Positions 1 through 11,571 of a stretch of 64,000 bases of DNA are shown here, in pieces. The notes under the pieces were generated by a model. It was given only the letters and a program-made list of their open reading frames with translations, was not told the origin of the DNA and made no database searches. The DNA is from Emiliania huxleyi CCMP1516 (Eukaryota; Haptophyta; Isochrysidales; Noelaerhabdaceae): assembly GCF_000372725.1 (NCBI RefSeq), contig NW_005201613.1, forward strand, positions 168,676 through 232,675, read 5' to 3'. A program made the position numbers and the translations under genes. How positions within the stretch are numbered: the first letter of the stretch is position 1; each line of letters starts with the position of its first letter.

Positions 1-264
1 GGGTGGGGGGGGGGGGGGGGCGGAGGCGGGCAGCACCTCAGCCTGGTCTTGTCGGCTCCTCGGTGCCGCCTCGGCCTCAGACTCGCGCCGTCGCCACCGA
101 CGAAAGTGCGCTGCGTCGTTGCGCACTCGCCCCCTCGACCCCGAAGTGGCGCGCCCAGGGGCCAACCCGTCGACCTTGCGGCCGAGCCGGACGGAGGGGT
201 CGCCGGACCCCGCCGCGCCGCCCGCTGCACCGGCGCCGGCGCCGCCGAAGGAGGGCCGCGCCGC

Positions 265-2828
265 TCACCGAATCGACATCGAGTTGAGGATCGACTCCTT
301 CGCGGCGGCGCGCTCCTTCTTGGACGCCTCGCCGCCCGAGAGGATCTTCCAGAAGCGGAGCGTCTCGTCGGCCGCGGCGGTGACGACGGTGGTGCCGTCG
401 GGCGACTGCGCCATGTGGAGCACGCGCGAGGTGTGCCCCGTCAGCTCGGCCACCTTGACCATCGACGGGTACTTCCACAGGATGAGCTGGTTGTGCGAGT
501 AGCCGTGCGACGAGACGAGCTCGCGGTCGTGCTTCGCCCACTGCAGCGCGCAGACCTGGAGGGGGGGGAGGGGGAGGTCGGGAGGGGTCGGGAGGGGCGG
601 CGGGGTTGCGAGCGTCTCGAGGAGAGGCGAGGCCGGCGGCGGCAACGGGTGTGGTGGTTGGTCGAGCTTGGCGCCTCCACCGCGGCGGCGGCCAATCTCG
701 GCTGCATCTCTCGGCGGCATCTCCAGCCTGCGAGTGCGTGTCGACCGCGTTGAGGCACGCGCCGGTCGACGAGTTCCAGAAGCGAATCATCCGGTCGGCG
801 GTGCCTCCGCCCGAGGCGAGCAGGTTCCGCTGCCACGGGCACCACGCGAGGGCCTTGACGGCGGCGCGGTGCTGGTCGAGTCGCAGCAGCGGCTGGTCGC
901 ACACTCCGTTGGCGGAGGAGGTGTACCGGTCGTCCCACACGTTGAGGATGTTGTCGTTGCCGCCCGAGGCGAGCTGCGTGCCCGAGGGGGACCACTTGAG
1001 CCCGCAGACCTCCTGCGCGTGGCCGCGCAGCGTGCCCACCTTGTGGTCCGCCACGCGAACCTGCAAGGGAGGGGCAAGGTCAGCCACTGCAAGGTCAGCC
1101 AATGCGGCGGCCTGCCGTGCCGCACAACGGCGCAGCCTCTCCTTCTCGGCCGCGCGTCTCGCCGCGATCTGGCTGGGTCGCCGCTGGGTCTCGGCTGGGG
1201 TCTCGGCCACCTCTGCTGAGAGGACGCACCCGCCCGTCTAGGAAGTGTCTAGGAAGTGTCTAGGAAGTGCCGAGGAGGTGTCTAGGAGGTGCCTAGGAAG
1301 TGTCTAGGAAGTGCCTAGGAAGTGTCTAGGAAGTGTCTAGGAAGTGTCTAGGAAGTGCCTAGGAAGTGTCTAGGAAGTGTCCTCACGTCGTGGTGCATCA
1401 CCACCGAGTCTCGGCCGCCCGACGAGAGGAGGGGCCTATTCACAGCTGCAGGTGTGAAGAGACGCTGTTCACAGCTGCTCCATCTGCTTCTTGGCCCGAC
1501 GAGACGAGGCGCCCGTTCCAAGAGAGCGACGAGACGCGCGCGCGGTGGCCCGACATGCTGCGCACTTGCTTGAGCTTCTCGACGTCCCAGATCTGGACCT
1601 TGTGGTCGGACGTGCCGACCGCCATGTAGGGCCCGTCCTGCACCCACGACAGCGACGTCACGTGCGAGTTGTCGCCGCTCGTCTGCATGAGCTGCTGGAT
1701 GGAGCCGTCCGACGCGTTCCACAGGTAGATCGAGTCGCCGAGCGCGACGCCGAGGACGTTGCGCTCGTTCCAGTCGAGCAGGTTCAGGTAGTAGTCGTCG
1801 AGCAGCTGCAGGGAGGCGGGCGGGTGAGAGGGTAGCTGGCAGGGAGGCGGGCGGGTGAAGGGTAGCTGGCAGGGAGGCGGGCGGGTGAGAGGGCAGCTGG
1901 CAGGGAGGCGGCCGGGTGAGAGGGTAGCTGGCAGGGAGGCGGGCGGGTGAGAGGGCAGCTGGCAGGGAGGCGCATAGGAAAGGCGTCTTAATAGATGTNN
2001 NNNNNNNNNNNNNNNNNNNNNNNNNNNNNNNNNNNNNNNNNNNNNNNNNNNNNNNNNNNNNNNNNNNNNNNNNNNNNNNNNNNNNNNNNNNNNNNNNNNN
2101 NNNNNNNNNNNNNNNNNNNNNNNNNNNNNNNNNNNNNNNNNNNNNNNNNNNNNNNNNNNNNNNNNNNNNNNNNNNNNNNNNNNNNNNNNNNNNNNNNNNN
2201 NNNNNNNNNNNNNNNNNNNNNNNNNNNNNNNNNGTTCTGCAACGGAGACCCCCCCCCCCTTGAGGGGTCTCGTGCCTGCGTGTAGAGGACGCGCAGCGAG
2301 TTCTGGTGGTCGGCCGGCGCGGCGGGCGCCTTGTGCTTGAATGCGAGCACCTGCAGGCGGACAGGGATGTGTGGGGTGGGTACGGGGTGGGGTGGGGTGG
2401 GGGTGGGGAGGGCGGCGAGAGTGGGCGCCTTGTTGGTCGCACCGCCCGCAAAGAGGTTGGCAGCGAGCGCCTTCTTGTACTCCTCCTGAAGGGGGGGTAG
2501 GGGGTGAGGAGGGGCGAGGGAGAGGGAAGGGCGTGGATGTGCGTTTGAATGTAGGGAGCGGCGCAAGCGGCCGCGCCTTTGCAGGCGACGCGTTTACGGT
2601 GGCATTCTCCTCTTCGCGCGCGCGCGTGAGCTCAAAGTGGGAGACGTCCATGTCCATGGCTGAGCGCTGAGGAATGAAGCGGTCGCCGTGCGGCCGCGAC
2701 ACGGGCGTGCGGCCGCGCCTCGTCGCCTCCTCGCCTGGTGCGCTCGACGGCAGCCGAGCTGCCGCGCTGCGCTTTTGCGGGGTGCCCTGCATCGCGTTCA
2801 TGCACTCTTCGAACTGCGTGGCGTTCAT
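265..2828 (-). CDS. CDC20: CDC20/Fizzy WD40 activator of the anaphase-promoting complex
   Basis: This gene encodes the APC/C co-activator that recruits substrates for ubiquitination in mitosis. The start is the ATG at 2828 ([10 protein letters not shown]). A C-box (DRFIPQRS) follows near the N terminus. A later exon reads [19 protein letters not shown] then RVLYTQ, as in CDC20 before the propeller. Seven-blade WD40 sequence follows ([51 protein letters not shown]) and the protein ends in the IR tail (NSMSIR). Visible splice joins are HHD/VRVADHK (intron 1061-1386, GT-AG) and VDTHSQ/VCALQW (intron 556-727, GC-AG). The last exon is 265-555. A 235-base gap of N (1999-2233) hides the exon that should carry the PDRILDAP-like segment before DDYYLNL. 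Family assignment is very secure; the CDC20 rather than CDH1 subtype rests on overall similarity. Confidence 0.93.
1235..1381. repeat. 11-bp minisatellite inside a CDC20 intron
   Basis: About a dozen copies of an 11-base unit (gtgtctaggaa, with gtgcctaggaa variants) fill most of the CDC20 intron at 1061-1386. On the coding strand the unit reads acttcctagac, moderately pyrimidine-rich and containing a TAG in every copy. Confidence 0.95.
1806..1975. repeat. 31-bp intronic minisatellite ending in CAG
   Basis: About five copies of a 31-base unit (plus strand gggaggcgggcgggtgagag followed by ggtagctggca) lie directly upstream of the CDC20 exon that begins DDYYLNL. On the coding strand each unit is a pyrimidine tract ending in CCAG or GCAG, so every copy looks like a 3' splice site; the last one is the acceptor used. 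Confidence 0.9.
1999..2233. other. Assembly gap (N)
   Basis: A run of 235 N sits between two CDC20 exons. A GC-rich inverted repeat (gagacccc ... ggggtctc, about 2245-2272) lies at its edge and may have blocked sequencing. Confidence 0.99.
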
Positions 2829-3522
2829 GTTTGTTTCGTGTAGTAATCCTGCGGCGGAGCAGCGGTGGCGAGGTGGCGTCGAGCGCGGGCGCCGGAGCGC
2901 GTTAGGGGTGCGTTGCGTTGGCGCGCGTGCGAGGGGCGCGCGGGCCGGCAATGGCGTGCGAAGCGCTCCGGGCAGGCCGTCCGTATTCGCTTTTGTTTCT
3001 TTTTCAGTGGACTAGTGGGGGACGCGGCGGACCCGCCTCTGTTGTTCGCGGGCAGTGAGAGACGCAGGATCTGCACGCCAAAGTGGGGCCACTCCGCATT
3101 TTCATTTTGGTTTTGGGTTGTCGGAGATCATCCATCAGCACTCATAAGTCAGTCAAAGCAGTCGTGGCGCGTGAGCAGAGTCGCTGCATGCAACGGCGCC
3201 GCCACACGCTCCGGACGACCGACACACCGACACACCACGCACAATGGTAGGCCATCGCGCACGATCGGCCATCGCACCCACCGCAAACACCTCGCCGCAC
3301 AGATGGGGGGAGGCATAATCCCACACACACCGGAGCAGCGCAGACACCTTACACGTCAGCGCTCGCTCGATGTGGCCGGCGCTCTCCCCTCTCCTATCGC
3401 CTTTTCAACGGCGGCGTGCGGCCACGCGCCGCGCCGAGCCGGTCTCGGCGGGAGACCTCGGAGCCGCACGCGATGCGGGCATGCGCGATGGCTCCGTTGG
3501 CTCCGTGCCTAAGGCAGATAGA
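2829..3522. other. Intergenic, no feature recognised
   Basis: This is the region upstream of CDC20 and downstream of the next minus-strand gene. I see no convincing coding sequence or repeat here, only short open frames without protein-like composition. Confidence 0.5.
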
Positions 3523-4220
3523 TTAGGGTGTGAGCTGCGGCAGCCACCGTTTCTGTACCTCGATCACGTGCAGGCCGTCGGAGGCCGCGCTGGATGGCCC
3601 AGGGCCGGCGGCGGTGAAGGCGTCCGTCGATGAAGGGATGTCGTCGAGGGAGCCATCGTCCTACGCGGCTGGTGCACCGGTCCAGTTGTCGGAGTTCGAG
3701 ATCGCCGTCGACTTGGAGAGTTCGGCCCGTTGACGAACTCACGGAATGTGAGCGACTTGGTGCACGCTGATAGTCGAGCATCATGGCTCGCACCTCATCC
3801 TGAGCGCAAGGAACTCGCCCAGGGGCCAGCTGTTGGCGTCGCCGTTTTGATCGAGCTGCATCCACTGCATGGTTTCGTAGTCAAGCGTAAACGCCCAGGA
3901 GTTGGTGCCTGGGTGACTTGCTGATGAGAGCGCCTTCCAGGCGAGTAGTCGTGCCCCTCACCTAAGGTCATACGGCGGCGTCAGAGGGGGGGGAGGGGCG
4001 CGAAGCGTGAACATGGAGGCAAGCAGGTGGTGGCTGCACCTGGCCAAAGCCGGCGACCAAAGTTGTCGTCGTAGGTTGTGCGGGTATCGCTGAGCGTGAG
4101 AGGGACTGGATCGGCAGCAGCGCGGGCGGCAGCGGCCGGAGAGGCCGGAGAGCCGTCCGACGGAGGCCGGTCGTGCATCGGCGCGTCGGCCGTAGGGGCC
4201 GGGGGGGCGGCGGCATCCAT
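3523..4220 (-). CDS. Small hypothetical protein, spliced
   Basis: No family is recognised. The likely first exon starts at 4220 with MDAAAPPAPTADAPMHDRPP, Ala/Pro-rich, running to about DTRTTYDDNFG. A second, much more protein-like exon lies near 3800-3945 (AWKALSSASHPGTNSWAFTL, then DYETMQWMQLDQNGD, WPLGEFLALRM) and ends at a GT donor. A short last exon reads LHVIEVQKRWLPQLTP and stops at 3523. Its Trp/Asp-rich middle looks like a folded domain. Exon joins were not proved, and the part between about 3600 and 3760 may or may not be translated. Confidence 0.4.
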
Positions 4221-4554
4221 CGCTGCGGGTCGCTGCGGGCCGACGATTGTGGACTGATCGATCGTGGCGGGCGGTGTTCAGCTGGGACGTTCTACGTTAA
4301 AAGAGCGTCGGCGCCGACACGAGAGACTTATAAGGGTAGAAGTTGCTGTCACTTGTAGTGAGCGTCGGGCTGGTGGTTCGACACCGAGTTTGAAAGATCT
4401 GTTTCTCTACGTCTCTCTTCACAGGAAAATCCTGTGAAGAAAAGCGGAGAAAAAACAGAAACCTTTTCTGCCTCGGCCTTAGCCGTCGGTACTCTGATAT
4501 CCGAGCTCCTACCTACCTTGCTGATACCGCGTAGGTGTCCAGTCCGAGCCTGGC

Positions 4555-4980
4555 TGTTCTTCACCTTCCTACCTAACCTAACCTAACCGAGACATTTGAG
4601 ATTTTTAGAAGCCAACAAGAAATCTGGCACCAACAGTGATTTGGGCTCGGCAGCTTGTCGACTACCAGCCGAAGCCGGAGTCGGAACCGTGGCCGAGATG
4701 GTCGTCGAGGGTGTGGAATATGTCATTCGCCTCGCTAGTGGAGTCGGTGCCGCATGAGCCGTGGTCGGAGTGGAGGAGTCGTCGGAGGAGCGGTCGGAGA
4801 ACTCGCGCTTGTCGCGCCTGACTGATGCGCTCTGCGAGGGGCCCGGGGTCGTGGTCGTCGTGCTCGAGCGTCGGGAAGACAGCGCGCCGTGCGACCTTCT
4901 CGGCCGTGCTGCCGTCCCAGTATAAGGTGTACCAGTCGCCGCGAGGATAGAACCAAGGGTTGACCATGAAAACCAACAAG
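4555..4980 (-). mobile_element. 3' end of a non-LTR element with (TTAGG)n tail
   Basis: Read on the minus strand, this stretch ends in three GGTTA units (plus 4567-4590). The segment 4605-4665 is a diverged copy of 4970-5040: both contain gatttgggctcggcagcttg, and a third copy lies inverted at about 40330-40380. It is therefore a second, 5'-truncated copy of the same element family placed just downstream of the larger copy. Between the two copies a protein-like stretch (MVNPWFYPRGDWYTLYWDGS) is visible; its origin is unclear. Confidence 0.6.
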
Positions 4981-7100
4981 AAATCACGACTCTCACAGTG
5001 ATTTGGGCTCGGCAGCTTGTCAGCCCTCAGCCGAAGCTGGGGCCGGTCCCGTAGCCGAGAGAGCCCGCGCCGATGAGTTCGACGCGGTCGGGGGGCCTTG
5101 CGGAGAACACTTCCCCGGTGCCCCGTTGTGACACGTCCGACCATGTCGCTATCCCCTGCTTGGCTAGGTTGCGTGCGAAGTCGCATGCGAGGTCTCTGTT
5201 ATTCCAGCCGTGACGCCTTGTCTCGAAGAGGAGCGGGCCCGACGCTCTCTTTCGCCTCTCTGTCGTTCTCCACGCCTCGGGTCTAAGCGGTCCCTTCTTG
5301 CTCTCTTCCCACCCCGCTGTCGTGACCGTCTCCACCCCACACCTCCATTTTGCCTTTAGATATGCTTCGATCATTAGTTCGTCCGAGAGCTCCCTTTCCC
5401 AGTCCCAGCTCGGCTTCCACTCCAGCGGGTTGTCACTTCGGCATCCCAGCCTCCTCAAAGTGTGCGCTAGGCTGCTCTCCACGGCCACCCTCGCTGGTTC
5501 CCCTTCCACCGCGCTGAGGGCCCGGTCCACTTGATCGATCAGCGCCGCCGCTGCGTACGTGTACGCGTGTTCCATTCCCATCCCTCCTCTCTCCTTCACA
5601 TCGTATATTTGTAGTCGTGGGATTCCTACCGAGTACCCTTTTGCGTTTAGGGCGCTCGCCCTCACTTGTTCAATGCTCTGGCAGTCTTCCCATGTGATGA
5701 CCGTGGACCGGCCGTAGTATTAGCCGATAATGCCGCTCAGTGCTAGCGCCATGTTGCGTCGGATCTGCTCTCCTGTCAAGTGCGGCAGGTTGCCTATGAT
5801 CCAGATTACTCTCTTGCAGTCCGCTACGCACCGCTCCCTCATTTCCGTCTGGCCCTCGCCGTTTGCCCACCCGGTCCTTAGCTCCGTTCCGAGGTATTTG
5901 TATCTCTCGTCTCCCTTCAGCTGTGGTATCATTTCGGCACCCTCATTTCGTAGCCCTCGACATCCCGCTCTTCGTTGTTCTCCCAGTACGTCGCTGACCA
6001 CGCCGATTTCTTCTTCTTTTTGACCTGGAGGCTGTTGCCACAGATCTTTGTCACTAAGCAGGCGCACTCTAGCGCTAGCTGCATCGTGGCTATGTCGTTG
6101 CTGAGGAACAGGCCGTCGTCGGCGTACACTAGCTGCGGCACGCTCTCACCCGCCGCTGTGAAATCAAATCCTCTACACAGCTTACTGACTGTTCGCTGCA
6201 TCACGGCCAGCATGAGCTTGCTGCGTGCGGGCGAAAGGAGGCACCCTTGGCCGAGGCCTTGCTCGATGGGAAATCGGTCGCTCAGTCCATAGCCCGTCTC
6301 GTATCTACCTTGGAGGGAGGGTAGCTCCTCCCCAAGTCCTTCCCCTTTACCTGTGCGTCTCCCGGGACGCTCTTTCCGAATCGTGTCGGTCCTTCGAACA
6401 CGCCGTACGCCACCCTAGGGTTCGGCACGTACTTTCCATCCTCCGCCATTTTGTCTTCATGGTCCTTTCCTCCGTCCGTCGCCGCAAAGTGTGTGAACTG
6501 GTGTGAGACGTGCAGCGCGAGACATGTCTGCGCTACTTTCACGTTCAGGGCTCGTCCCTTCCCCGACCGCAGCGGCTCGCTGTCTTTTCCCATCTTAATT
6601 CGCTTTCCTTTGCCGTCCGTCAGCTCTCCCCCCGCCTCAAATTCATCGTATCGGAGCAAGAAGCGCGTTAGGGGGTCCTCCTGTAGCTCCCCTACTCTGA
6701 TCGCGCTCGCCCCGTATCCGTGCCCCACAAACAGCTCGTAGCCTTCTTTCTGCCAGTTTATGTGTCTCTGGGGCGCCCCCTCTGGGAACAACGTCTCATC
6801 CGCCCCGAGGCTCCCCTCCTGTCGCTCCCTCTCCTGTCTCTCCATCATCTTTCTCACCGCGTCCTTCGTGATCTTATTTTGCTTGGGTATCTCCTCCTCC
6901 CATGTCGCGTTCGTCTCGAGGCCCGGGGTCCCCTCTAGCTTTATCACTCGATTGTCCCCTTCCTCTCTCGACCCCAGGTGCGTGCCGCTGTCTTGCGCCG
7001 GTTTCTTCCCTCCGAGGTAGAGCGTCCTGGCCTTCCCCTCCAGCCTCCACTCGGATGTCCGTCCTGGTTCGCCCTTCTTCGAACGTGTGTTCTGTCATGT
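4981..7100 (-). mobile_element. Degenerate non-LTR (LINE-type) retrotransposon
   Basis: On the minus strand, from 5' to 3', the pieces are: an RNase H-like fragment (about 6282-6947, HFAATDGGKDHEDKMAEDGK); a reverse transcriptase palm (about 5929-6292) with GLGQGCLLSP and the catalytic LVYADDG; a thumb-like segment (5720-6067, RYKYLGTELRTG); and a C-terminal connection-like segment (5027-5665). The frames shift between pieces, so no complete polyprotein is encoded. The fingers part of the reverse transcriptase is missing, and the RNase H-like part lies on the wrong side of the palm for a standard LINE, which implies an internal rearrangement. The 3' end (GSLGYGTGP) matches the copies at about 40300 and, at DNA level, at about 4630. 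Confidence 0.8.
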
Positions 7101-7164
7101 TGGGTCCGCTCGTACGTTGAATTCTGTATGTTCTTCTTCTAGTCTGTGCGAGAGATCTTTGTTG

Positions 7165-7335
7165 AATTCTTCTGGTGCACTTGGAGCACTTGGAGTGCGG
7201 TCATTAACCTCACGCCCAGGACCGGGGAGCTGAGAAGCGCACCCAGTTGGCCGGACGCTAAAAAAGAAAGAAAGAAAACAGACAACCCAAGGGAGGGATG
7301 GGAGCGCTCGGCATCGGGTTGGGCTTGTAAAATTC
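7165..7335. repeat. Dispersed repeat A, copy 1
   Basis: Shared pieces are gcacttggagcacttggagt, then a core ggggagct(g/c)agaagcgcaccca, then an A/G tract (aaagaaagaaagaaaacag) followed by acaacccaagggaggga. Related copies are at 11575-11905, 20262-20365 and 31735-31975; partial inverted copies of the A/G tract are at about 18625-18655 and 47090-47130. The repeat has no recognised coding content and may be a SINE-like unit or the 3' UTR of a retroelement. Confidence 0.75.
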
Positions 7336-7422
7336 TTCTCGTCGCAACCACTTTTCGCTCTCGGGCCGCGGAAGAGCCAGGCTGTCTCCAGTTGCAGCGG
7401 GAAGAGCAGACCGTCGCTGATA

Positions 7423-8755
<1,333 letters not shown>

Positions 8756-8972
8756 GTTGAATTTGATAGGACGGTTGTCCGAACTAAGAAGGGCGAAGGG
8801 GAGAAAATCTCTCTCCGAAGGGGCTGTGGGCCCGAGAGCGATATGCCATGTCTGGCCTTGCTTGTTTCCTAACATCGAAGGCTAGCTCAAAAGAAATTTG
8901 AAACGCTTGAGCCTCGTTTAATAAAACCGGCGCGCCACGACGCGACCGAGGGTATCAGAGGACGCGAAGCCG

Positions 8973-9590
8973 ATGCGCGTGCTACGAGGTGCACTCTTGC
9001 GCGCCGTATCTAGCAATGTCGTCGCCGTTCGTGCTCTCGCCTGCAAAGGCAGCGCCGTCCGTGCTCTCTCTGGCAAAGGCAGCGCCGTGTGGAACGAGGA
9101 GTGGAGGCGGCTCGGCCTCGGCGCAGTGCAGGAAGCGTCGGCACCTGCTCTCAATCGGCTCATGTTTGTCCAGACCGGCTTCGGCTGTGACCAGCACGGC
9201 GATCGCAAGGGCGCAGGCGCGACCTCTGCAGCAGTGCGGGCGTGCCGCAACGCGATAGAGTTCAACTCGATCCCGGGTATGGTCGATCACGTCCCGGGAG
9301 GGCGCAAAAACATGCTGATTCACGTCAAGTTGGGGATCCCGGAGGGCTATTCGGTTGACCACGACGAGATACGAGCAACTTTCCCGTATGGCAGACTGCT
9401 GCCCGTGGAAGTGATCCACGGTGGTCTTACCTACGGTTGCGGCAGGTCGCGACGCACCCTCGTCAGGCCTAAACCGCGTCCATCTCAGGTTGTGCTCGTG
9501 CCTCGTAGGGTTGTCACCGAGTTGGGAGACGAAGACGACACGGCAATCGTTGTCGTGGCCGCCGTGTCGATCGGTGCGCGCGCTCGCTAG
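8973..9590 (+). CDS. lin0512-family conserved protein, probably organelle-targeted
   Basis: The core matches the uncharacterised bacterial family TIGR02058 (lin0512): MFVQTGFGCDQHGD, then AAVRACRNAIEFNSIPGM, GGRKNMLIHVKLGIPE, the acidic-strand part RLLPVEVIHGGL, and near the end ELGDEDDTAIVVVAAVSIG. The N terminus (MRVLRGALLRAVSSNVVAVR) is rich in Arg, Ala and Ser with no acidic residues, fitting a mitochondrial or plastid transit peptide. Family members are about 110-120 residues; this one is 205, so about 55 residues are leader. About 20 extra residues between VIHGGL and VVLVPRR may be an unspliced intron, since an acceptor-like ctcag|gttgtg precedes VVLVPRR; the frame stays open either way. 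Biochemical role unknown. Confidence 0.8.
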   Translation: MRVLRGALLRAVSSNVVAVRALACKGSAVRALSGKGSAVWNEEWRRLGLGAVQEASAPALNRLMFVQTGFGCDQHGDRKGAGATSAAVRACRNAIEFNSIPGMVDHVPGGRKNMLIHVKLGIPEGYSVDHDEIRATFPYGRLLPVEVIHGGLTYGCGRSRRTLVRPKPRPSQVVLVPRRVVTELGDEDDTAIVVVAAVSIGARAR

Positions 9591-9874
9591 CCAACGGACA
9601 CTTCACACAGGTGCGCGCGCGCCTCACCTCTCTCTGCGCGTCAGGTTACAACGACCCGAACGATGCGTCCGAGGGCCACAAAACATACGATACAAGGGAC
9701 GGTCATTAGGGACTTTGTCGGTCTGAGACACTGTAGAGTAAGGGCCTCGGTCTGCACACGGACGCACGGGGGCTGTCCTGCGGCTCCCCTCCGTCCACCA
9801 TGCTCTTGAGAGCATGTTGTTTTCTTTTTTCGCACGACACTGGGCACGGGACTCGAGAGTGAGTGAGTGAGTAT

Positions 9875-9970
9875 TCTTGATATATACGAAACCACGGACG
9901 ACACACACCACCTCACCAGTCGACCTCGCATCGGTTGCCTCCATGAACGGCGGAGCTATTCTCGCGTCCA
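9875..9970. repeat. Dispersed repeat B, copy 1
   Basis: The segment containing cgcatcggttgcctccatga and cggcggagctattctcg has a close inverted copy at 63361-63455, over roughly 80 bases with small indels. No coding potential. Confidence 0.85.
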
Positions 9971-10039
9971 CACCACACCTGGCTCCAACATGGACACGCC
10001 CATAGCTGGGGACACTACTAGGTCACGCATGGCATCAGC

Positions 10040-10300
10040 AGCTGAGCCCTGGTGTCGAGGTGTCGAGGCCCGGTGGCGCGGAGGGTGTCGAGCTGCTGTC
10101 GAGGGGTAGAGGTGTCGAGCACGGTGAGGCCTGTCGAGGCCTGTCGCTCGAGGCCTGTCGAGGCCTGTCGAGGCCTGTCGAGGCCTGTCGAGGCCTGTCG
10201 AGGCTTGTCGAGGCTGGTACCACGCTTGCCAGTGTCGAGGGGTGTCGAGGGGTGTCGAGGGGTGTCGAGGGGTGTCGAGGTGTGTCGAGGGGTGGTGGGT
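10040..10300. repeat. tgtcgag minisatellite array 1
   Basis: Short units built on tgtcgagg change register from gtcgaggcct (10 bases) at 10130-10215 to gtcgaggggt (10 bases) at 10235-10290. No gene lies between 9600 and 11300, which holds only this array, array 2 and a GC/CAG-rich degenerate duplication. Confidence 0.95.
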
Positions 10301-10439
10301 GTATCAACAAAACTTGGGCAGCAGTTGCAAAGCTGTTTCATCCCTTAGTTGCAGCCTCTCAGTTGCACCCTGTTGATGTAGCACAACCTGAGCACAACCA
10401 GTATACTCTCTGTGGACATTTGAGGACATCAAGTGCCGG

Positions 10440-10760
10440 GAGTCATTGCCACTGTGCACAAAGGTGCTGTGCAGGCGCAGCACCGCAGCAGCGTCGCCGC
10501 TGCAGCGTCGTCGCCCCTGCAGCGCCACCGGCGCACAAAGCGCAACTGACCACAGCGCTCCTTTCACAAGGCTGGTGCCATGAGTCAGTGGACATTGCCA
10601 CTGCACAAGGTGCTGTCCAGCAGCTAAGGGCTACAGTACCCCATCGCAGCAGCGTCGCCGCCGCTGCAGCGTCGCCGTTGCAGCGTCGCCAGTGCACAAA
10701 GCGCAATGGACCACAGGTCTGCACTCATGGCACAAGCTCACTGGCGTGAGGATTCATTGC
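10440..10760. repeat. Imperfect tandem duplication rich in gcagcgtcgcc
   Basis: A block with cattgccactg, gtgctgt, gcagcgtcgccgctgcagcg and gcacaaagcgcaa occurs at about 10445-10560 and again, diverged, at about 10590-10710, with a weaker third start at 10755. It looks non-coding. Confidence 0.7.
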
Positions 10761-10984
10761 CACTGTACAAGGATCAAGGTGCTGTGCAGCACCTGAGGGC
10801 TGCCTGAGTACTGCCATGTTTGCTACATCAACAGGGGTGCAACTGAGCCGCAACTTGACCTAGAACTTTTGAGAGGCTGCAACTCAGGGATGAAAGTACT
10901 GCCAGGCAAGTATTGCTGCTGCAACCCTGATTTCTAACTCTGTGACTCCAAATGGGTCTACGTCTCTGCTGGTGTTAGATCATC

Positions 10985-11225
10985 AGAGGTGTCGAGGTGG
11001 TGTCGAGCGGTGTCGAGCGGTGTCGAGCGGTGTCGAGCGGTGTCGAGCGGTGTCGGGGTGTCGAGTTTGGCACCTTGACACCAGCGAGCGTGGTACCAGC
11101 CTAGATGGTGTCGAGGGGTGTCGAGGGGTGTCGAGGGGTGTGTCGAGTTGGTCGAGTTGGCATGGGGTGTCGAGGTGTCGAGTTGGTGTCGAGGTTGGTG
11201 TCGAGGTGTGTCGAGGCCAGGGCTC
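10985..11225. repeat. tgtcgag minisatellite array 2
   Basis: Units gtcgagcggt and gtcgaggggt, related to the array at 10040-10300, flank a non-repeated piece (ttggcaccttgaca...gcgtggtacc) that itself resembles the ctggtaccacgcttgccag of array 1 in inverted orientation. Confidence 0.93.
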
Positions 11226-11571
11226 AGATCAGAAGTTTTATCTCTGGGCCCCGAAAGGCTCAAACAACTAACAAAATCTCTCAAAGGCATCTCTAGCAGC
11301 GTCGTTCCCTCCTGGGCGCAAGCGCCTCACGTCTCGACAGAGCACAAGCCCTTGGCGTGCGACGAGACGAGCTTTTCGACACACACACGCCTAAGGGAAT
11401 CCTGCCGGGCTTAAAATTCATTTTTCGCACAAGCCGCGCATCTCAGTCGTTCTTCACACGGCCATCGCAGAGCAGATTGTGAATGAGCTTGCCTGCGGCG
11501 AGGGCGGTCGAATGCACGGAGCTAAGTGCCTCGCCGTCCTCGCGGGGGTCGCTTAGGCGGCTCCCGTGGTG

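Noticed and set aside
3018..3512. Candidate plus-strand gene between CDC20 and the next gene
   Set aside because: The frame is composed of Arg/His/Thr-rich text with no protein-like hydrophobic pattern and no splice logic.
4567..4590. Telomere or chromosome end
   Set aside because: Only three five-base units are present, with unrelated sequence on both sides and a retroelement ending there, so it is an element tail.
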